Part shown: positions 25,805 to 36,236 of the stretch, piece by piece
Numbering within the stretch: position 1 is the stretch's first letter
How the letters are laid out: every line of letters starts with the position of its first letter
Assembly (NCBI RefSeq): GCF_001754075.1
Contig: NZ_MIEH01000037.1
Location: 1-51,363, forward strand
Length of the DNA: 51,363 nt
Source of the DNA: Merdimonas faecis
GTDB taxonomy: Bacteria > Bacillota > Clostridia > Lachnospirales > Lachnospiraceae
Direction: 5' to 3'
Notes under the pieces: model-generated
Told to the model about the DNA's origin: nothing
The model's database searches: none
The model's input: only the letters and a program-made list of their open reading frames with translations
Made by a program: the position numbers and the translations under genes

Positions 25805-27079
25805 GTGAAGAGGATTACTAGGAGTTTGTTTTTCTCATTGTTATATAAAATATGCTGTGAATTGTCCTATGCATTAGGAGTAAGTGATATGTATTCATAT
25901 ATGGGTTTAGTTTATACCCCCAATATTATGAAATGTATAGTCTCATATGTGTTATTCATTATGGGGTATTTCATTTTGCCTAAGAATAAGGATAAACCTT
26001 CATATTATTTGGTCAGAATAATGTACTTATTTACTCTGACACCTTTGCTTTCTATGTATTGGCAAGCTGATAGAGCAAATAAGTATATGATTTATGCTTT
26101 TATGGCATTTATAATAATATGTTTAGTAACAAAGCATATATGCATAAAGAAGATAAAATTAATTGAATGCAATATTAGTATTTCCAAAATGCTAATACTA
26201 ATTATAAGTTTTATACTTATTTTGTTTACACTTAGATTCGGCATTGCGGATTTAAGAGCACTTAATCTTTATAACGTATATGAAATTAGGAGCGAAAGAT
26301 TCTATCCGGGAATTTGGGGATATATTATTAATTGGCTTACTTATGCTTTGATACCCGCACTTATCTGTCGCTCATTATCGGAAAGGCGGTATGGTATAGC
26401 TGCATTAGCTTTGGTATATCAAGGCTACTTATATTTATTTACTGGATCGAAAACAGTTTTATTTTCAATAGTACTTATAATAGTTTCATATTTTCTGGTA
26501 ATGAGAAAATTTGATTTTTTACGATATTGGTCTCTTTTCTTAGGAATAGTATGTATATTTCCGCTGTTTTTATATCTACAGTTTGGCAGTACGGCCTTTA
26601 TTGGAATATTTCCAACAAGATTACTTAGTATACCCGCTAGTATAAATTTTAATCATTATGATTTCTTTTCAGAAAATCCCAAATTATATTTGTGTGAGAC
26701 GATTATTGGACGCATATTTAATATCGAATCACCTTATGGCGAGTTTTCTACGTATTTACTCTCAACAGGATCGGGGAATGCAAATGTTGGTTTTATAGGG
26801 GACGCTTACGATAATGGCGGTGTAGTATTCATTGTTATATATGCAATTCTAATAGGGCTTCTTCTTGAGGTGTTTGATAAAATATATGAGAAGAATAAAA
26901 CGCAATTAGCCGCATATGTTGGGACCCTAACTTATACAATGATTTATTTGAATGAAGGTCCGTTAACATCTGCAATAATTACAGGAGGAATATGGATTCA
27001 CCTTGCACTGTTCTTGCTGAAAGATAAAAAGACGATACAAACGTATAGATATAATAGTAAAGATAGTAGACTAGAATGA
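25805..27079 (+). CDS. wzy: Wzy-type oligosaccharide repeat-unit polymerase
   Basis: Integral membrane protein joining lipid-linked repeats outside the membrane. 424 aa with about ten to twelve hydrophobic segments, very AT-rich, GTG start after GGGAGG. Sequence is poorly conserved as in all Wzy proteins. Supporting points are length, helix pattern, a large loop around residues 260-330, and its position next to a flippase. It has no close motif match, so the call rests mainly on topology and neighbourhood. Confidence 0.75.
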   Translation: MKRITRSLFFSLLYKICCELSYALGVSDMYSYMGLVYTPNIMKCIVSYVLFIMGYFILPKNKDKPSYYLVRIMYLFTLTPLLSMYWQADRANKYMIYAFMAFIIICLVTKHICIKKIKLIECNISISKMLILIISFILILFTLRFGIADLRALNLYNVYEIRSERFYPGIWGYIINWLTYALIPALICRSLSERRYGIAALALVYQGYLYLFTGSKTVLFSIVLIIVSYFLVMRKFDFLRYWSLFLGIVCIFPLFLYLQFGSTAFIGIFPTRLLSIPASINFNHYDFFSENPKLYLCETIIGRIFNIESPYGEFSTYLLSTGSGNANVGFIGDAYDNGGVVFIVIYAILIGLLLEVFDKIYEKNKTQLAAYVGTLTYTMIYLNEGPLTSAIITGGIWIHLALFLLKDKKTIQTYRYNSKDSRLE

Positions 27080-27170
27080 GTGAAATTCATAAAATATTTC
27101 TGATAAATAAACTATAAATCATTTTTTATGCTTTGAATTTTAGAAGGCAAACTTAGAAAGGTTGTGGGAT

Positions 27171-28588
27171 ATGAGACAATTAATACACAATTTGGGATAT
27201 CAGACTATATATCAAATATTAGCAGTATGTTTACCACTGATAACAACGCCATATATTTCGCGTGTTCTTGGAGCGGAAAGTTTGGGAATATATTCATATA
27301 CATATTCGGTTACAAATTACTTTACAATCTTTGCAATGATGGGGATTCTTAATTATGGAAGTCGATCTATTGCCATAGTAAAAAAAAAAACAAACAGTTA
27401 CGTTCAAAGAAATTTTGCGAGATATATTCCTTACAACTCATATCTAGTTTAATAGCACTTTTAGGATACTGTGTTGTAATTTTTGTATCTAATGAGAATA
27501 AAGAGATAGTTCTTACTCAGGCAATCTGGATAGTTGCATGCGTATTTGATATTAGTTGGTTCTTTTTTGGAATAGAAAATTTCAAAGTTACAGTTATAAG
27601 GAATACAGTAATTAAACTATTAACAGTCATTGCAATCTTTTTATTTGTTAGAACTGCAGAGGATTTATGGAAATATGTTGCGATAATGTCAGTGGGAACA
27701 CTACTGAGTCAGTTGGCGCTATGGCCATTCCTTCGGAGGGAAGTTATTTATTGCAAACCATCCATCCATGGGATTTTATCTCATCTAAAACCTAATTTTC
27801 TCTTGTTTATACCATTGATTGCGACAAGTGTTTATCACATTATGGACAAGACCATGCTTGGCATTTTCAGTACATATGAACAGTCTGGATTTTATTACAA
27901 TGCTGATAAAGTGATTAATATTCCGCTGTCATTGATTACTGCGATGGGAACGGTTATGTTGCCACGCATGTCTGCCTTGGTAGCGGAGGGAAGGAGAGAG
28001 GAGGGAGGACGACTTTTAGATAAAACATTAGACCTGTTTATGTTTTTGACATATGCCATATCGTTGGGAATCGCTGCTGTTGCACAAGAATTTATCCCTG
28101 CATTCTTTGGAAGAGGCTATGAAGAGTGTATTCGGCTGATATATGTATTTGCTGTAGTGATGGTAATTAAATCCCTTTCTAGTATCATAAGAAATCAGTA
28201 TTTGATACCCAATAATGAAGAGAAGGTATATACGTGTTCAGTTATTGCCGGAGCAATTTTAAATTTTTCTTGCAATTATATGTTTCTAGTACCGCTTGGA
28301 CTCGGTGCTATGGGAGCAACTTTAGGCACCTTGATAGCAGAATTTGCGACATGTCTATTTTATATCATTTTTACTCAGCGAAGGATTAATATTTTAAAAC
28401 CGATAATTGGTTCTCTGGTTTATGTAATTCCAGGTTTAGTGATGATTTTTGTTGTGCGAATGTGTGCGTTCCTAGATGCGTCGATATTTGTTCGACTGGT
28501 TATTGAAATTGCTGTCGGGGCAGGTGTTTATTTACTGCTCTGTATTCCTATAATCAAAAAGAAGAGAACTATGAGCAATGCAGGATAG
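27171..28588 (+). pseudogene. wzx: Wzx-type polysaccharide flippase, frameshifted at an A11 tract
   Basis: Flips lipid-linked repeats across the membrane. Frame 1 from ATG 27171 (RBS AGAAAGG) gives the N-terminal helices (NLGYQTIYQILAVCLPLITT, RVLGAESLGIYSYTYS, GILNYGSRSIA), then meets A11 at 27380-27390 and ends at 27452. In another frame the family text continues at once (NKQLRSKKFCEIYSLQLISS) and runs to 28588, with NADKVINIPLSLITAMG and a full set of C-terminal helices. One extra A (A12) would join the two halves into about 473 aa. It may be a real mutation, slippage-based phase variation, or a sequencing error in the homopolymer. Confidence 0.85.
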
Positions 28589-28635
28589 TGTTTTAGAACT
28601 ATTTAACAAGAATTTTGCAAAGGAGATTAGTGAAA

Positions 28636-29958
28636 ATGAAATTATTTGACAAACTTATCAATCATGAAGAAGCCCTTTCTCTTGTGGGTTTAGGATACGT
28701 CGGTATGCCTATTGCCCATGCTTTTGCTAAAAAAGGATTAAATGTAATAGGCTTTGATCTAAATAAAGAAAAAATTGAAATCTACAAATCTGGCATTGAT
28801 CCAACTAACGAGGTTGGTGATGAAGAGATTAAAAATACAAAGATTAACTTTACTTCGAATGAGAAGGATCTTCAACAAGCTAAGTTCCATATTGTAGCTG
28901 TTCCTACACCTGTGAACACTGATCACACGCCGGATCTAACCCCTGTTATTGGCGCTTCTGAGATTGTAGGGCGCAATCTAGTTCCAGGGGCGATAGTGGT
29001 ATATGAGTCTACAGTTTATCCTGGCTGTACAGAAGATGTTTGCATTCCAATTCTTGAGAACCAAAGTGGATTGAAGTGTGGCAGGGATTTTAAGGTTGGC
29101 TATAGTCCAGAGCGGATCAATCCTGGTGATAAAGTTCATCGCTTGGAAAATATTCATAAGATTGTGAGCGGTATAGATGAAGAATCGTTAGAGGAGATTA
29201 AAGCTGTGTACGATCTTGTGATTGAAGTTGGAACCCATCCAGTATCAAACCTACGTACGGCAGAGGCAGTAAAGGTGGTAGAGAACAGTCAAAGAGATAT
29301 TAACATTGCATTCATGAATGAACTTGCTATGGTATTTGACCGTATGGATATTGATACAAATGAGGTTGTCGATGGCATGAATACCAAGTGGAACGCTTTA
29401 GGCTTTAGACCAGGCTTGGTAGGTGGCCATTGTATTGGCGTTGATCCATATTACTTTACATATGAAGCTGAAAAGTTGGGTTATCACAGCCAGATTATAT
29501 TGAATGGGCGTATCGTGAATGATTCTATGGGAGCCTATGTGGCTGATGCTGCCATCAAAAAGATGATTGAATCAGGACAAGCACCGAAAAAGAGTAAAGT
29601 CGTCATTCTTGGACTGACTTTTAAGGAGAATTGTCCGGATACCAGAAACTCTAAGGTAGATGACATTATTAAGCATCTTAATACATATGGAATTAAACCG
29701 ATCATAGTAGATCCTTGGGCAAGTGAAAAGGACGCTCTGCATGAGTATGGCGTAGAGTTGACTAAGATTGAGGATGTTAAGGATGCGGATTGCGTGATTG
29801 TAGCTGTTGCCCATAATGAGTTCAAGGAATTGGGATTAGTCAAAATCAGAGAACTATATAGAGACGTCAGTGATAAAGAAAAGGTACTAATTGATGTTAA
29901 AGGTTTATACGCAGTTAAGGAATTGCAAGAAACGAATATGACATGGTGGAGGCTGTGA
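28636..29958 (+). CDS. UDP-N-acetylhexosamine 6-dehydrogenase (TviB/WbpO-like)
   Basis: Oxidises a UDP-HexNAc to the uronic acid form using NAD. About 440 aa: N-terminal Rossmann domain (LVGLGYVGMPIAHAFAKKG), VPTPV, central helix with the YESTVYPGCTED substrate loop, catalytic Cys in GLVGGHCIGVDPYY, and C-terminal domain KVVILGLTFKENCPDTRNSK. It resembles the TviB/WbpO/CapL group (UDP-GalNAc or UDP-GlcNAc) rather than UDP-glucose dehydrogenase. ATG 28636 is chosen for AGGAG at 28621-28625. Confidence 0.9.
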   Translation: MKLFDKLINHEEALSLVGLGYVGMPIAHAFAKKGLNVIGFDLNKEKIEIYKSGIDPTNEVGDEEIKNTKINFTSNEKDLQQAKFHIVAVPTPVNTDHTPDLTPVIGASEIVGRNLVPGAIVVYESTVYPGCTEDVCIPILENQSGLKCGRDFKVGYSPERINPGDKVHRLENIHKIVSGIDEESLEEIKAVYDLVIEVGTHPVSNLRTAEAVKVVENSQRDINIAFMNELAMVFDRMDIDTNEVVDGMNTKWNALGFRPGLVGGHCIGVDPYYFTYEAEKLGYHSQIILNGRIVNDSMGAYVADAAIKKMIESGQAPKKSKVVILGLTFKENCPDTRNSKVDDIIKHLNTYGIKPIIVDPWASEKDALHEYGVELTKIEDVKDADCVIVAVAHNEFKELGLVKIRELYRDVSDKEKVLIDVKGLYAVKELQETNMTWWRL

Positions 29959-29975
29959 TTTGGCAGAAAAAAGAT

Positions 29976-31193
29976 ATGAAAATAGTAAGCATTGTCCTTC
30001 ATGGCAATTTTACAGATGGAATGGCTTATCAGGAAAATTGCCTTCCGTATTATCAAAAAAAAGTATTTGGAGCGGACGTCGTTATTGTTGCTGGACAATA
30101 TAGTCTTAAAACCGGAAGCAATGAAAGTGTAGTTAATGCTCCTGGAGAATATACTTGTTTTAATGGGTTAAGATTAATACGTATAGCAAATGCAAAAGGT
30201 AAAATTAGAAGGAAGTTAGCATATATGCCGGCACTATATGATGTCTTGGAGAAAGAACAGCCTGACTATATTTTTGCTCATTTAATACAGTCTGTTTCAA
30301 TTAAAGATGTTGTCAGGTATAAAAAGAAACACCCTGAGGTAAAGGTTTATGGAGATAGTCATGCCGATTACATCAATAGTGCGCATGGATGGCTATCAAA
30401 AAAAATATTACATGGGATAATATGGAAACATATTTTAAAAAAATCGGAAGTATATTTTGAAAAGATATATGGAGTATTGCCGGCAAGAGTGAGTTTTCTA
30501 AAAAAAATGTATGGTCTTTCGGATGATAAGGTTGATTTGTTATTGATGGGGGCGGAAGATGAACTTATTGATTACAAACAAAGAGCAGCAATTAGAAAAA
30601 AAATAAGAGAAAACTTGAATTTCAGTGAGGATGATTTTGTAATTATTACAGGTGGAAAAATTGATGAAAGAAAAAACCTTAAAGTTCTAGTGGAGTCGAT
30701 TGAATCTTTTAAAGATAATAATATTAAGTTGTTGGTTTTTGGAAAACCAGATGATAAAATGCAGGTTTATATGGATGAAATTAAACGGAAGGACTACATA
30801 AGAAATCTGGGATGGATTGATTCCAGAAGAATGTATGAATATTTTCATGCCTCGGATTTATGTGTTTTCCCAGGAACGCACTCTGTTATTTGGGAGCAAG
30901 CGGTGGGATATGGATTGCCTGGAGTGTTTCGTCATTGGGATGAGATTGATCATATTGATCTTCGGGGAAATATGAGGTTTTTCTATAATAATTCTGTGTC
31001 TGAGTTAACAGATATACTAAAGGAAATAATATATTCAAAAGGAACTTATGAAAAAATGAAGTCTCGTGCAGAAGAGATAAGAAGAGAGTTTCATTATTCA
31101 ACTTTAGCGACTAAATCATTAGGAGAAAATGTGATGGAACAAGCAGATAATAAGCAAGTGCCCGGGATATTGGGGAGACTGTCTGAAAATTAG
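29976..31193 (+). CDS. Glycosyltransferase, GT4-like
   Basis: About 405 aa, GT-B fold. The C-terminal donor half shows VIITGGKIDERKNLKVLVESI, LLVFGKPDD, ADLCVFPGTHSVIWEQAVGYGLP with the family's E-rich donor loop. The N-terminal half has MKIVSIVLHGNFTDGMAYQEN and a hydrophilic acceptor domain. ATG 29976 fits the family start; ATG 29943, inside the preceding gene, would add 11 residues and neither has a strong RBS. Very AT-rich. Specific sugar unknown. Confidence 0.8.
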   Translation: MKIVSIVLHGNFTDGMAYQENCLPYYQKKVFGADVVIVAGQYSLKTGSNESVVNAPGEYTCFNGLRLIRIANAKGKIRRKLAYMPALYDVLEKEQPDYIFAHLIQSVSIKDVVRYKKKHPEVKVYGDSHADYINSAHGWLSKKILHGIIWKHILKKSEVYFEKIYGVLPARVSFLKKMYGLSDDKVDLLLMGAEDELIDYKQRAAIRKKIRENLNFSEDDFVIITGGKIDERKNLKVLVESIESFKDNNIKLLVFGKPDDKMQVYMDEIKRKDYIRNLGWIDSRRMYEYFHASDLCVFPGTHSVIWEQAVGYGLPGVFRHWDEIDHIDLRGNMRFFYNNSVSELTDILKEIIYSKGTYEKMKSRAEEIRREFHYSTLATKSLGENVMEQADNKQVPGILGRLSEN

Positions 31194-32575
31194 CTGGAAG
31201 TGGCAGGATCCGAACATAGAGGTTGGATCGCCTGAAAAGGTATTTGACATAGATTTATATATACCTTGTCACGAAAATAATATTTTTACAAAATAACTAA
31301 ACCTTGACTATAAATGTTTTCAACAATCATGAAAGCATCATGATTAAATAGTCATAAAACTGTCTGCTATTAGTAAAATATTGATAATGCAAAAAATCAG
31401 GCTTGTGCTTCTTCATGGTAGCCATGCTTTTCTGATTCCCGTATATATCAGGGTAGCTGCTTTTGTTTACAGTTTTACGCCCCGCTTTAAAACAGGATCC
31501 ATCGAAAAGAGTGCCCTGCTTCAGAATTGTATAAATAATCACGAAAAGCTTTCCGGCAAGGGAAACAATAGGTGACAGTCCTTGAACGGGAGCCTGCGCT
31601 TGTGGAAGGAGACGCCCCCAACGGGGTAAAATTAAGGTCAATATATATTTCATATCAATCGTGGCAGAAGATCGCAACAGCAAAGACTCTAGTTTTATCA
31701 GCGAAAATTAAAAGAATTTGACAAACAGTTGCGTACGATTGGAAAGGTATATAAAAATACGACAGAACGATGGGAAAATTTTTATATCGGCACGATAGTT
31801 GTCCCCATTCGAATCTCTAATCGATTGCTGTTCTATACTCCAGAACAGGATTCATACAATATCTTGGGCTTCCTGTGCGTGGATTCGTTGAGTTAAGAGG
31901 CGTTTCCTATGGACGCAGAGACGAAAAGAAGAAATGTCTATATATTAAAAGCATTTGCGGCAATCATTTACAATGTACTTAGTAAAAATCAGTTTTCAAG
32001 GAACAATTAAATAAAATATAGGCCTAAAGAGGAGCAGGAAAAGAATGGGGTTAATGTTCAGAATACGTAAGATAATGAAAAGATCAAAAAATATGCGCAG
32101 GAAAGAAAAAAGCAGAGGCGTTGTTATATGGCTATAAAATGAAAAGAGTTGCGCTGGAAAGGAAAACGTGGAAAGAAACAGAGCCGGAGAATAAAGATAA
32201 ATATGTTTTTCATCCATTTTTCCCAATGCAGAAGTTATGCAGCGGGTATATAAGATCTTACAGGAAAACAATGACTGAGTTTTTTGACATTTTTATCAAT
32301 GCTTATCGTTGTGAAATCTTCCTAAAATCGTATCTGAAGTTATTGTCGGAGGTTCTACTTTAGTGTGAGAACATCGAGAGATTAGGTCATTATCAATGAG
32401 AGCTTTAGGGAGAGATAAAGAAATGCCAGAAAAATAGATTTAAAGTATATATATCAATTCAAAGAAAAATAAGGAATATATATTCATAATTCTTACAAGA
32501 CTGGAAATAAAGCTTTTTCTCAGCATACAGTGCTATAGAGGGCTTTTTCATTTTATTCAAAAAGGAGATTAGGTC
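31194..32575. other. Gene graveyard between capsule blocks
   Basis: About 1.4 kb with no intact gene. On the minus strand near 31500-31630 a short text (AGKLFVIIYTILKQGT) resembles the C-terminus of IS110-type transposases. On the plus strand 31710-31965, broken text (TIVVPIRISNRLLFYTPEQ, NILGFLCVDSLS, then YILKAFAAIIYNVLSKN after a shift) resembles the end of a larger sensory or GAF-like protein. 32100-32370 holds further broken reading frames. These are weak matches read by eye. The stretch looks like accumulated debris at a recombination boundary between the AT-rich block and the more GC-rich capE/F/G genes. Confidence 0.5.
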
Positions 32576-33628
32576 ATGAGCAGTACATTTGCAGACAAGA
32601 CACTCTTAATAACCGGCGGCACAGGTTCCTTCGGAAACGCCGTCCTGAACCGCTTTTTAAAGACAGATATCAAAGAGATCCGCATATTTTCCCGCGATGA
32701 GTTAAAGCAGGACAATATGCGGCATTTTTATCAGCGGGAATTTCCGGAATACAGTGACAAGCTGAAATTTTATATCGGAGATGTGCGGGATATCCAGTCT
32801 GTGCGCAATGCCATGCACGGGGTGGACTATATCTTCCATGCGGCAGCCTTGAAGCAAGTGCCCTCCTGCGAGTTCTTTCCCATTGAGGCAGTGAAGACCA
32901 ATGTCCTTGGCACGGAGAACGTGCTGACCGCGGCTATCGAGGCGGGAGTGAAGAAAGTAATCTGCCTATCCACAGATAAGGCAGCTTACCCCGTGAATGC
33001 CATGGGGACTTCCAAAGCCATGATGGAGAAAGTCATCGTGGCCAAATCGAGGACCGTATCCCCGGAGAAGACGACCATCTGCTGTACAAGATATGGCAAT
33101 GTCATGTGTTCCCGCGGATCCGTGATACCGCTGTTCATCAGCCAGCTTAAGGAAGGAAAAGAGCTGACCGTGACAGAACCTACAATGACCCGTTTCATCA
33201 TGAGCCTGGAAGAGGCGGTGGAACTGGTCGTTTTTGCTTTCCAGAATGCTCAGAGCGGGGACATCATGGTGCAGAAAGCGCCGGCCTGCACGATTGAGGT
33301 GCTGGCCCGGGCAGTAGAGGAAGTGTTCCATGTGGCCAATCCGATCAAAGTGATCGGCATCCGCCATGGGGAAAAGATGTACGAGACCCTTCTTACCAAC
33401 GAGGAGTGCGGACATGCCATTGACATGGGCAATTTCTATCGTGTACCCTGTGATAAGAGGGATCTGAACTATGATAAATATTTCAAAGAGGGGGATGTGG
33501 AGAGAAATCCCTTGACAGAATTTAACTCCAATAATACAGAGCTGTTGAATGTAGAGCAGGTGAAGGAGAAGCTTCTTTCACTGTCCTATATCCAGGATGA
33601 GCTGAAAGAGTGGGAGGAAAGGCTGTAG
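32576..33628 (+). CDS. capE: UDP-GlcNAc 4,6-dehydratase/5-epimerase CapE (FnlA)
   Basis: First enzyme of UDP-N-acetyl-L-fucosamine synthesis. A soluble 350-aa SDR with NAD loop GGTGSFGNAV, DVRD, FHAAALKQVPSCEFFP (CapE/FnlA hallmark) and STDKAAYPVNAMGTSKAMME. AAGGAG precedes the ATG by 10 nt. With capF and capG next it makes the full three-gene UDP-L-FucNAc set. Base composition is visibly richer in GC than the preceding AT-rich block. Confidence 0.93.
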   Translation: MSSTFADKTLLITGGTGSFGNAVLNRFLKTDIKEIRIFSRDELKQDNMRHFYQREFPEYSDKLKFYIGDVRDIQSVRNAMHGVDYIFHAAALKQVPSCEFFPIEAVKTNVLGTENVLTAAIEAGVKKVICLSTDKAAYPVNAMGTSKAMMEKVIVAKSRTVSPEKTTICCTRYGNVMCSRGSVIPLFISQLKEGKELTVTEPTMTRFIMSLEEAVELVVFAFQNAQSGDIMVQKAPACTIEVLARAVEEVFHVANPIKVIGIRHGEKMYETLLTNEECGHAIDMGNFYRVPCDKRDLNYDKYFKEGDVERNPLTEFNSNNTELLNVEQVKEKLLSLSYIQDELKEWEERL

Positions 33629-33660
33629 CCGAAGCGGCATGCCGGAAAGGGAGAAGGAAA

Positions 33661-34857
33661 ATGAAAATATTGATCACCGGAGCCAAAGGCTTTGTGGGAA
33701 AGAATCTGACGGCTTCCCTGGAGAATATCCGGGATGGGAAAGACCGTATACATACGATAAAAGGACTGGAACGTCCCTCTGATCTGGAGATCTATGCATA
33801 TGATATAGACTCCACCCAGGAAGAGCTGGAGCGGTACTGCCAGGACGCAGACTTTGTGTTTAACCTGGCAGGGGTGAACCGCCCCAAAGATCAGGAAGAG
33901 TTTATGAAAGGTAATTTTGGATTTGCCTCTACTCTCCTTGATACACTGAAAAAGTATAAAAATAAAGCGCCTGTCATGCTCTCCAGCAGTATCCAGGCTA
34001 GTCTGGAAGGGCGGTTTGCAGGGAGCGAATATGGAAAAAGCAAGCTGGCGGGAGAGGAATTGTTCCGCAGATACAGTGAGGAGACAGGAGCCAAAGTACT
34101 CATCTACCGATTCCCCAATCTGTTTGGAAAGTGGTGCAGGCCCAACTATAACTCTGCGGTGGCTACATTTAGCAATAATATTGCTAATGACCTGCCTATC
34201 CAGGTCAATGATCGCAGCACAGAGCTGGAGCTTCTCTATATAGATGATCTGGTAGAAGAGCTGTTGCTGGCCTTGAATGGTCAGGAGCACAGGGATGAGA
34301 AGGGATTCTGCTATTGTCCGGTTACGTTCCATGTGACATTGGGAGAGATTGTGAATCTTTTGTATTCCTTTAAGGAGAGCAGACAGGATCTGTCCGTGCC
34401 TGACATGAGCGATGGATTTGCCAAGAGGCTCTATGCCAACTATCTGTCTTATCTGCCGACGGACGGATTTTCCTATAAGCTGAAGATGAACAGAGACGAC
34501 AGGGGCAGCTTTACAGAGATCCTACGGACGGCGGACCGGGGCCAGGTGTCTGTCAATATCAGTAAGCCCGGCATCACGAAGGGGCAGCACTGGCACCACA
34601 CCAAGAATGAGAAATTTGTAGTGGTATCCGGGCGGGGACTGATCCAGCTCCGGAAGATCGGGAGAGATCAGGATGGCAATCCCTATCCTGTGGTCAATTA
34701 CGAGGTCAGCGGTGAGGAGATCACTGTGGTAGAGATGATCCCGGGCTACACCCACAATATCATCAATCTGTCCGACACAGAGGATCTGGTGACAGTCATG
34801 TGGGCCAATGAGCCTTTTGACCCGGAACATCCGGACACATTCGGAGAACCGGTGTAG
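33661..34857 (+). CDS. capF: CapF (FnlB): bifunctional UDP-6-deoxy-HexNAc epimerase/reductase
   Basis: Second enzyme of UDP-L-FucNAc synthesis. The 398-aa protein has an N-terminal SDR domain (MKILITGAKGFVGKNL, NLAGVNRP, SSSIQAS, YGKSKLAGE) and a C-terminal cupin (about 275-398; GQHWHHTKNEKFVVVSGRG, His metal ligands). The two-domain form is typical of CapF. Follows capE after 32 nt; RBS AAGGGAGAAGG. Confidence 0.93.
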   Translation: MKILITGAKGFVGKNLTASLENIRDGKDRIHTIKGLERPSDLEIYAYDIDSTQEELERYCQDADFVFNLAGVNRPKDQEEFMKGNFGFASTLLDTLKKYKNKAPVMLSSSIQASLEGRFAGSEYGKSKLAGEELFRRYSEETGAKVLIYRFPNLFGKWCRPNYNSAVATFSNNIANDLPIQVNDRSTELELLYIDDLVEELLLALNGQEHRDEKGFCYCPVTFHVTLGEIVNLLYSFKESRQDLSVPDMSDGFAKRLYANYLSYLPTDGFSYKLKMNRDDRGSFTEILRTADRGQVSVNISKPGITKGQHWHHTKNEKFVVVSGRGLIQLRKIGRDQDGNPYPVVNYEVSGEEITVVEMIPGYTHNIINLSDTEDLVTVMWANEPFDPEHPDTFGEPV

Positions 34858-34873
34858 AGCGAGGAGGAAGAGA

Positions 34874-36052
34874 ATGAAGACAAACTATACGGATATAAAG
34901 TTTAGGGATAACGGAAAACTGAAGCTGCTGATCATCGTGGGTACCCGCCCGGAGATTATTCGTCTGGGGGCAGTGATCACCAAATGCAGGAAATATTTTG
35001 ACTGTATTCTGGCCCATACAGGCCAGAATTATGACTATAATCTCAACGGCGTCTTTTTTAGAGACCTGAAGCTGGATGATCCAGAGGTGTACATGGATGC
35101 AGTGGGAGATGACCTGGGAGAAACCGTGGGCAACATCATTAACTGTTCCTACAAGCTTATGAGCCAGATCAGGCCGGATGCTCTGCTGATCCTGGGGGAT
35201 ACAAATTCCTGCCTTTCTGCCATTGCAGCAAAGCGTCTTCACATTCCTATCTTTCATATGGAAGCCGGGAACCGATGCAAGGATGAGTGCCTGCCGGAGG
35301 AGACGAACCGCAGGATTGTAGATATTATTTCCGACGTCAATCTGGCGTACAGTGAGCATGCCAGAAAGTATCTTCACGAGTGCGGTCTTCCAAAGGAGCG
35401 AGTGTATGTGACGGGAAGCCCCATGGCAGAGGTGCTTCACCAGAATCTGGATGCGATAGAGAAGTCAGATATACTGGAGAATCTGGGGCTGGAGCCTGGA
35501 AAGTATATGCTTCTTTCTGCCCACAGAGAGGAAAATATTGATACAGAGAAGAATTTCCTGTCCCTTTTTACAGCGATCAATAAACTGGCAGATAAATACG
35601 ACATGCCCATTCTCTACTCTTGCCATCCTAGATCCAGAAAGCGGCTGGAAGAGTCTGGGTTTGAGCTGGACCCGAGGGTGGTACGGCATGATCCCCTGGG
35701 CTTTCATGACTATAATCATCTGCAGATGAACGCTTTTGCTGTAGTGTCCGACTCGGGTACATTGCCGGAGGAGAGCTCTTACTTTACTTCCATAGGGCAT
35801 CCATTTCCGGCTGTGTGTATCCGTACCTCCACGGAACGCCCCGAGGCTTTGGACAAGGCCTGCTTTATCCTGGCCGGCATTGACGAGATCTCCCTTCTGC
35901 AGGCTGTGGACACAGCGGTGGAGATGAACCGGAACGAGGACTATGGCATGCCGGTGCCTGATTACGTGGAGGAGAATGTGAGCACAAAAGTGGTGAAGAT
36001 TATCCAGAGCTACACTGGAGTGGTGAATAAGATAGTGTGGCGGAAATCTTAA
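34874..36052 (+). CDS. capG: CapG (FnlC): UDP-N-acetylhexosamine 2-epimerase
   Basis: Last enzyme of UDP-L-FucNAc synthesis, a WecB-like non-hydrolysing 2-epimerase of 392 aa. IIVGTRPEIIRLG, HTGQNYDYNL, LGDTNSCLSAIAAKR, HMEAGNRCKDECLPEETNR, LSAHREENID and VSDSGTLPEESS are visible. ATG 34874 has RBS GAGGAGGAAG. Genes capE-capF-capG appear co-transcribed. A defence island follows instead of more capsule genes. Confidence 0.93.
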   Translation: MKTNYTDIKFRDNGKLKLLIIVGTRPEIIRLGAVITKCRKYFDCILAHTGQNYDYNLNGVFFRDLKLDDPEVYMDAVGDDLGETVGNIINCSYKLMSQIRPDALLILGDTNSCLSAIAAKRLHIPIFHMEAGNRCKDECLPEETNRRIVDIISDVNLAYSEHARKYLHECGLPKERVYVTGSPMAEVLHQNLDAIEKSDILENLGLEPGKYMLLSAHREENIDTEKNFLSLFTAINKLADKYDMPILYSCHPRSRKRLEESGFELDPRVVRHDPLGFHDYNHLQMNAFAVVSDSGTLPEESSYFTSIGHPFPAVCIRTSTERPEALDKACFILAGIDEISLLQAVDTAVEMNRNEDYGMPVPDYVEENVSTKVVKIIQSYTGVVNKIVWRKS

Positions 36053-36196
36053 GCAAATGACTTGGAGAGTAGGTGGCAGAGGAGTATAGTGATCCTGTAA
36101 GAATAATTCCTATTGTAGACACAATCATGAAAAGTCAAGGAATTCTAATATAATACGCAAAATTATACTATATTAGAAAATGAGAGGATTATTCTA

Positions 36197-36205
36197 TGCT
36201 ATAAT
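36197..36205 (+). promoter_or_regulatory. Extended -10 promoter ahead of the RADAR region
   Basis: TGCTATAAT at 36197-36205 is a perfect extended -10 (TGnTATAAT) in the AT-rich 36.05-36.41 kb interval and is followed by a small ORF with a strong RBS. A second TATAAT lies at 36377-36382 with only a poor -35. Either could drive the TPR-rdrA-rdrB genes. Confidence 0.5.
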
Positions 36206-36236
36206 AAAAATACTGATTTAATAGGAGGTACAGCTT

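Noticed and set aside
31194-31245. dTDP-4-dehydrorhamnose 3,5-epimerase tail (WKWQDPNIEV)
   Set aside because: Ten matching-looking residues are too few, and no upstream portion is present.
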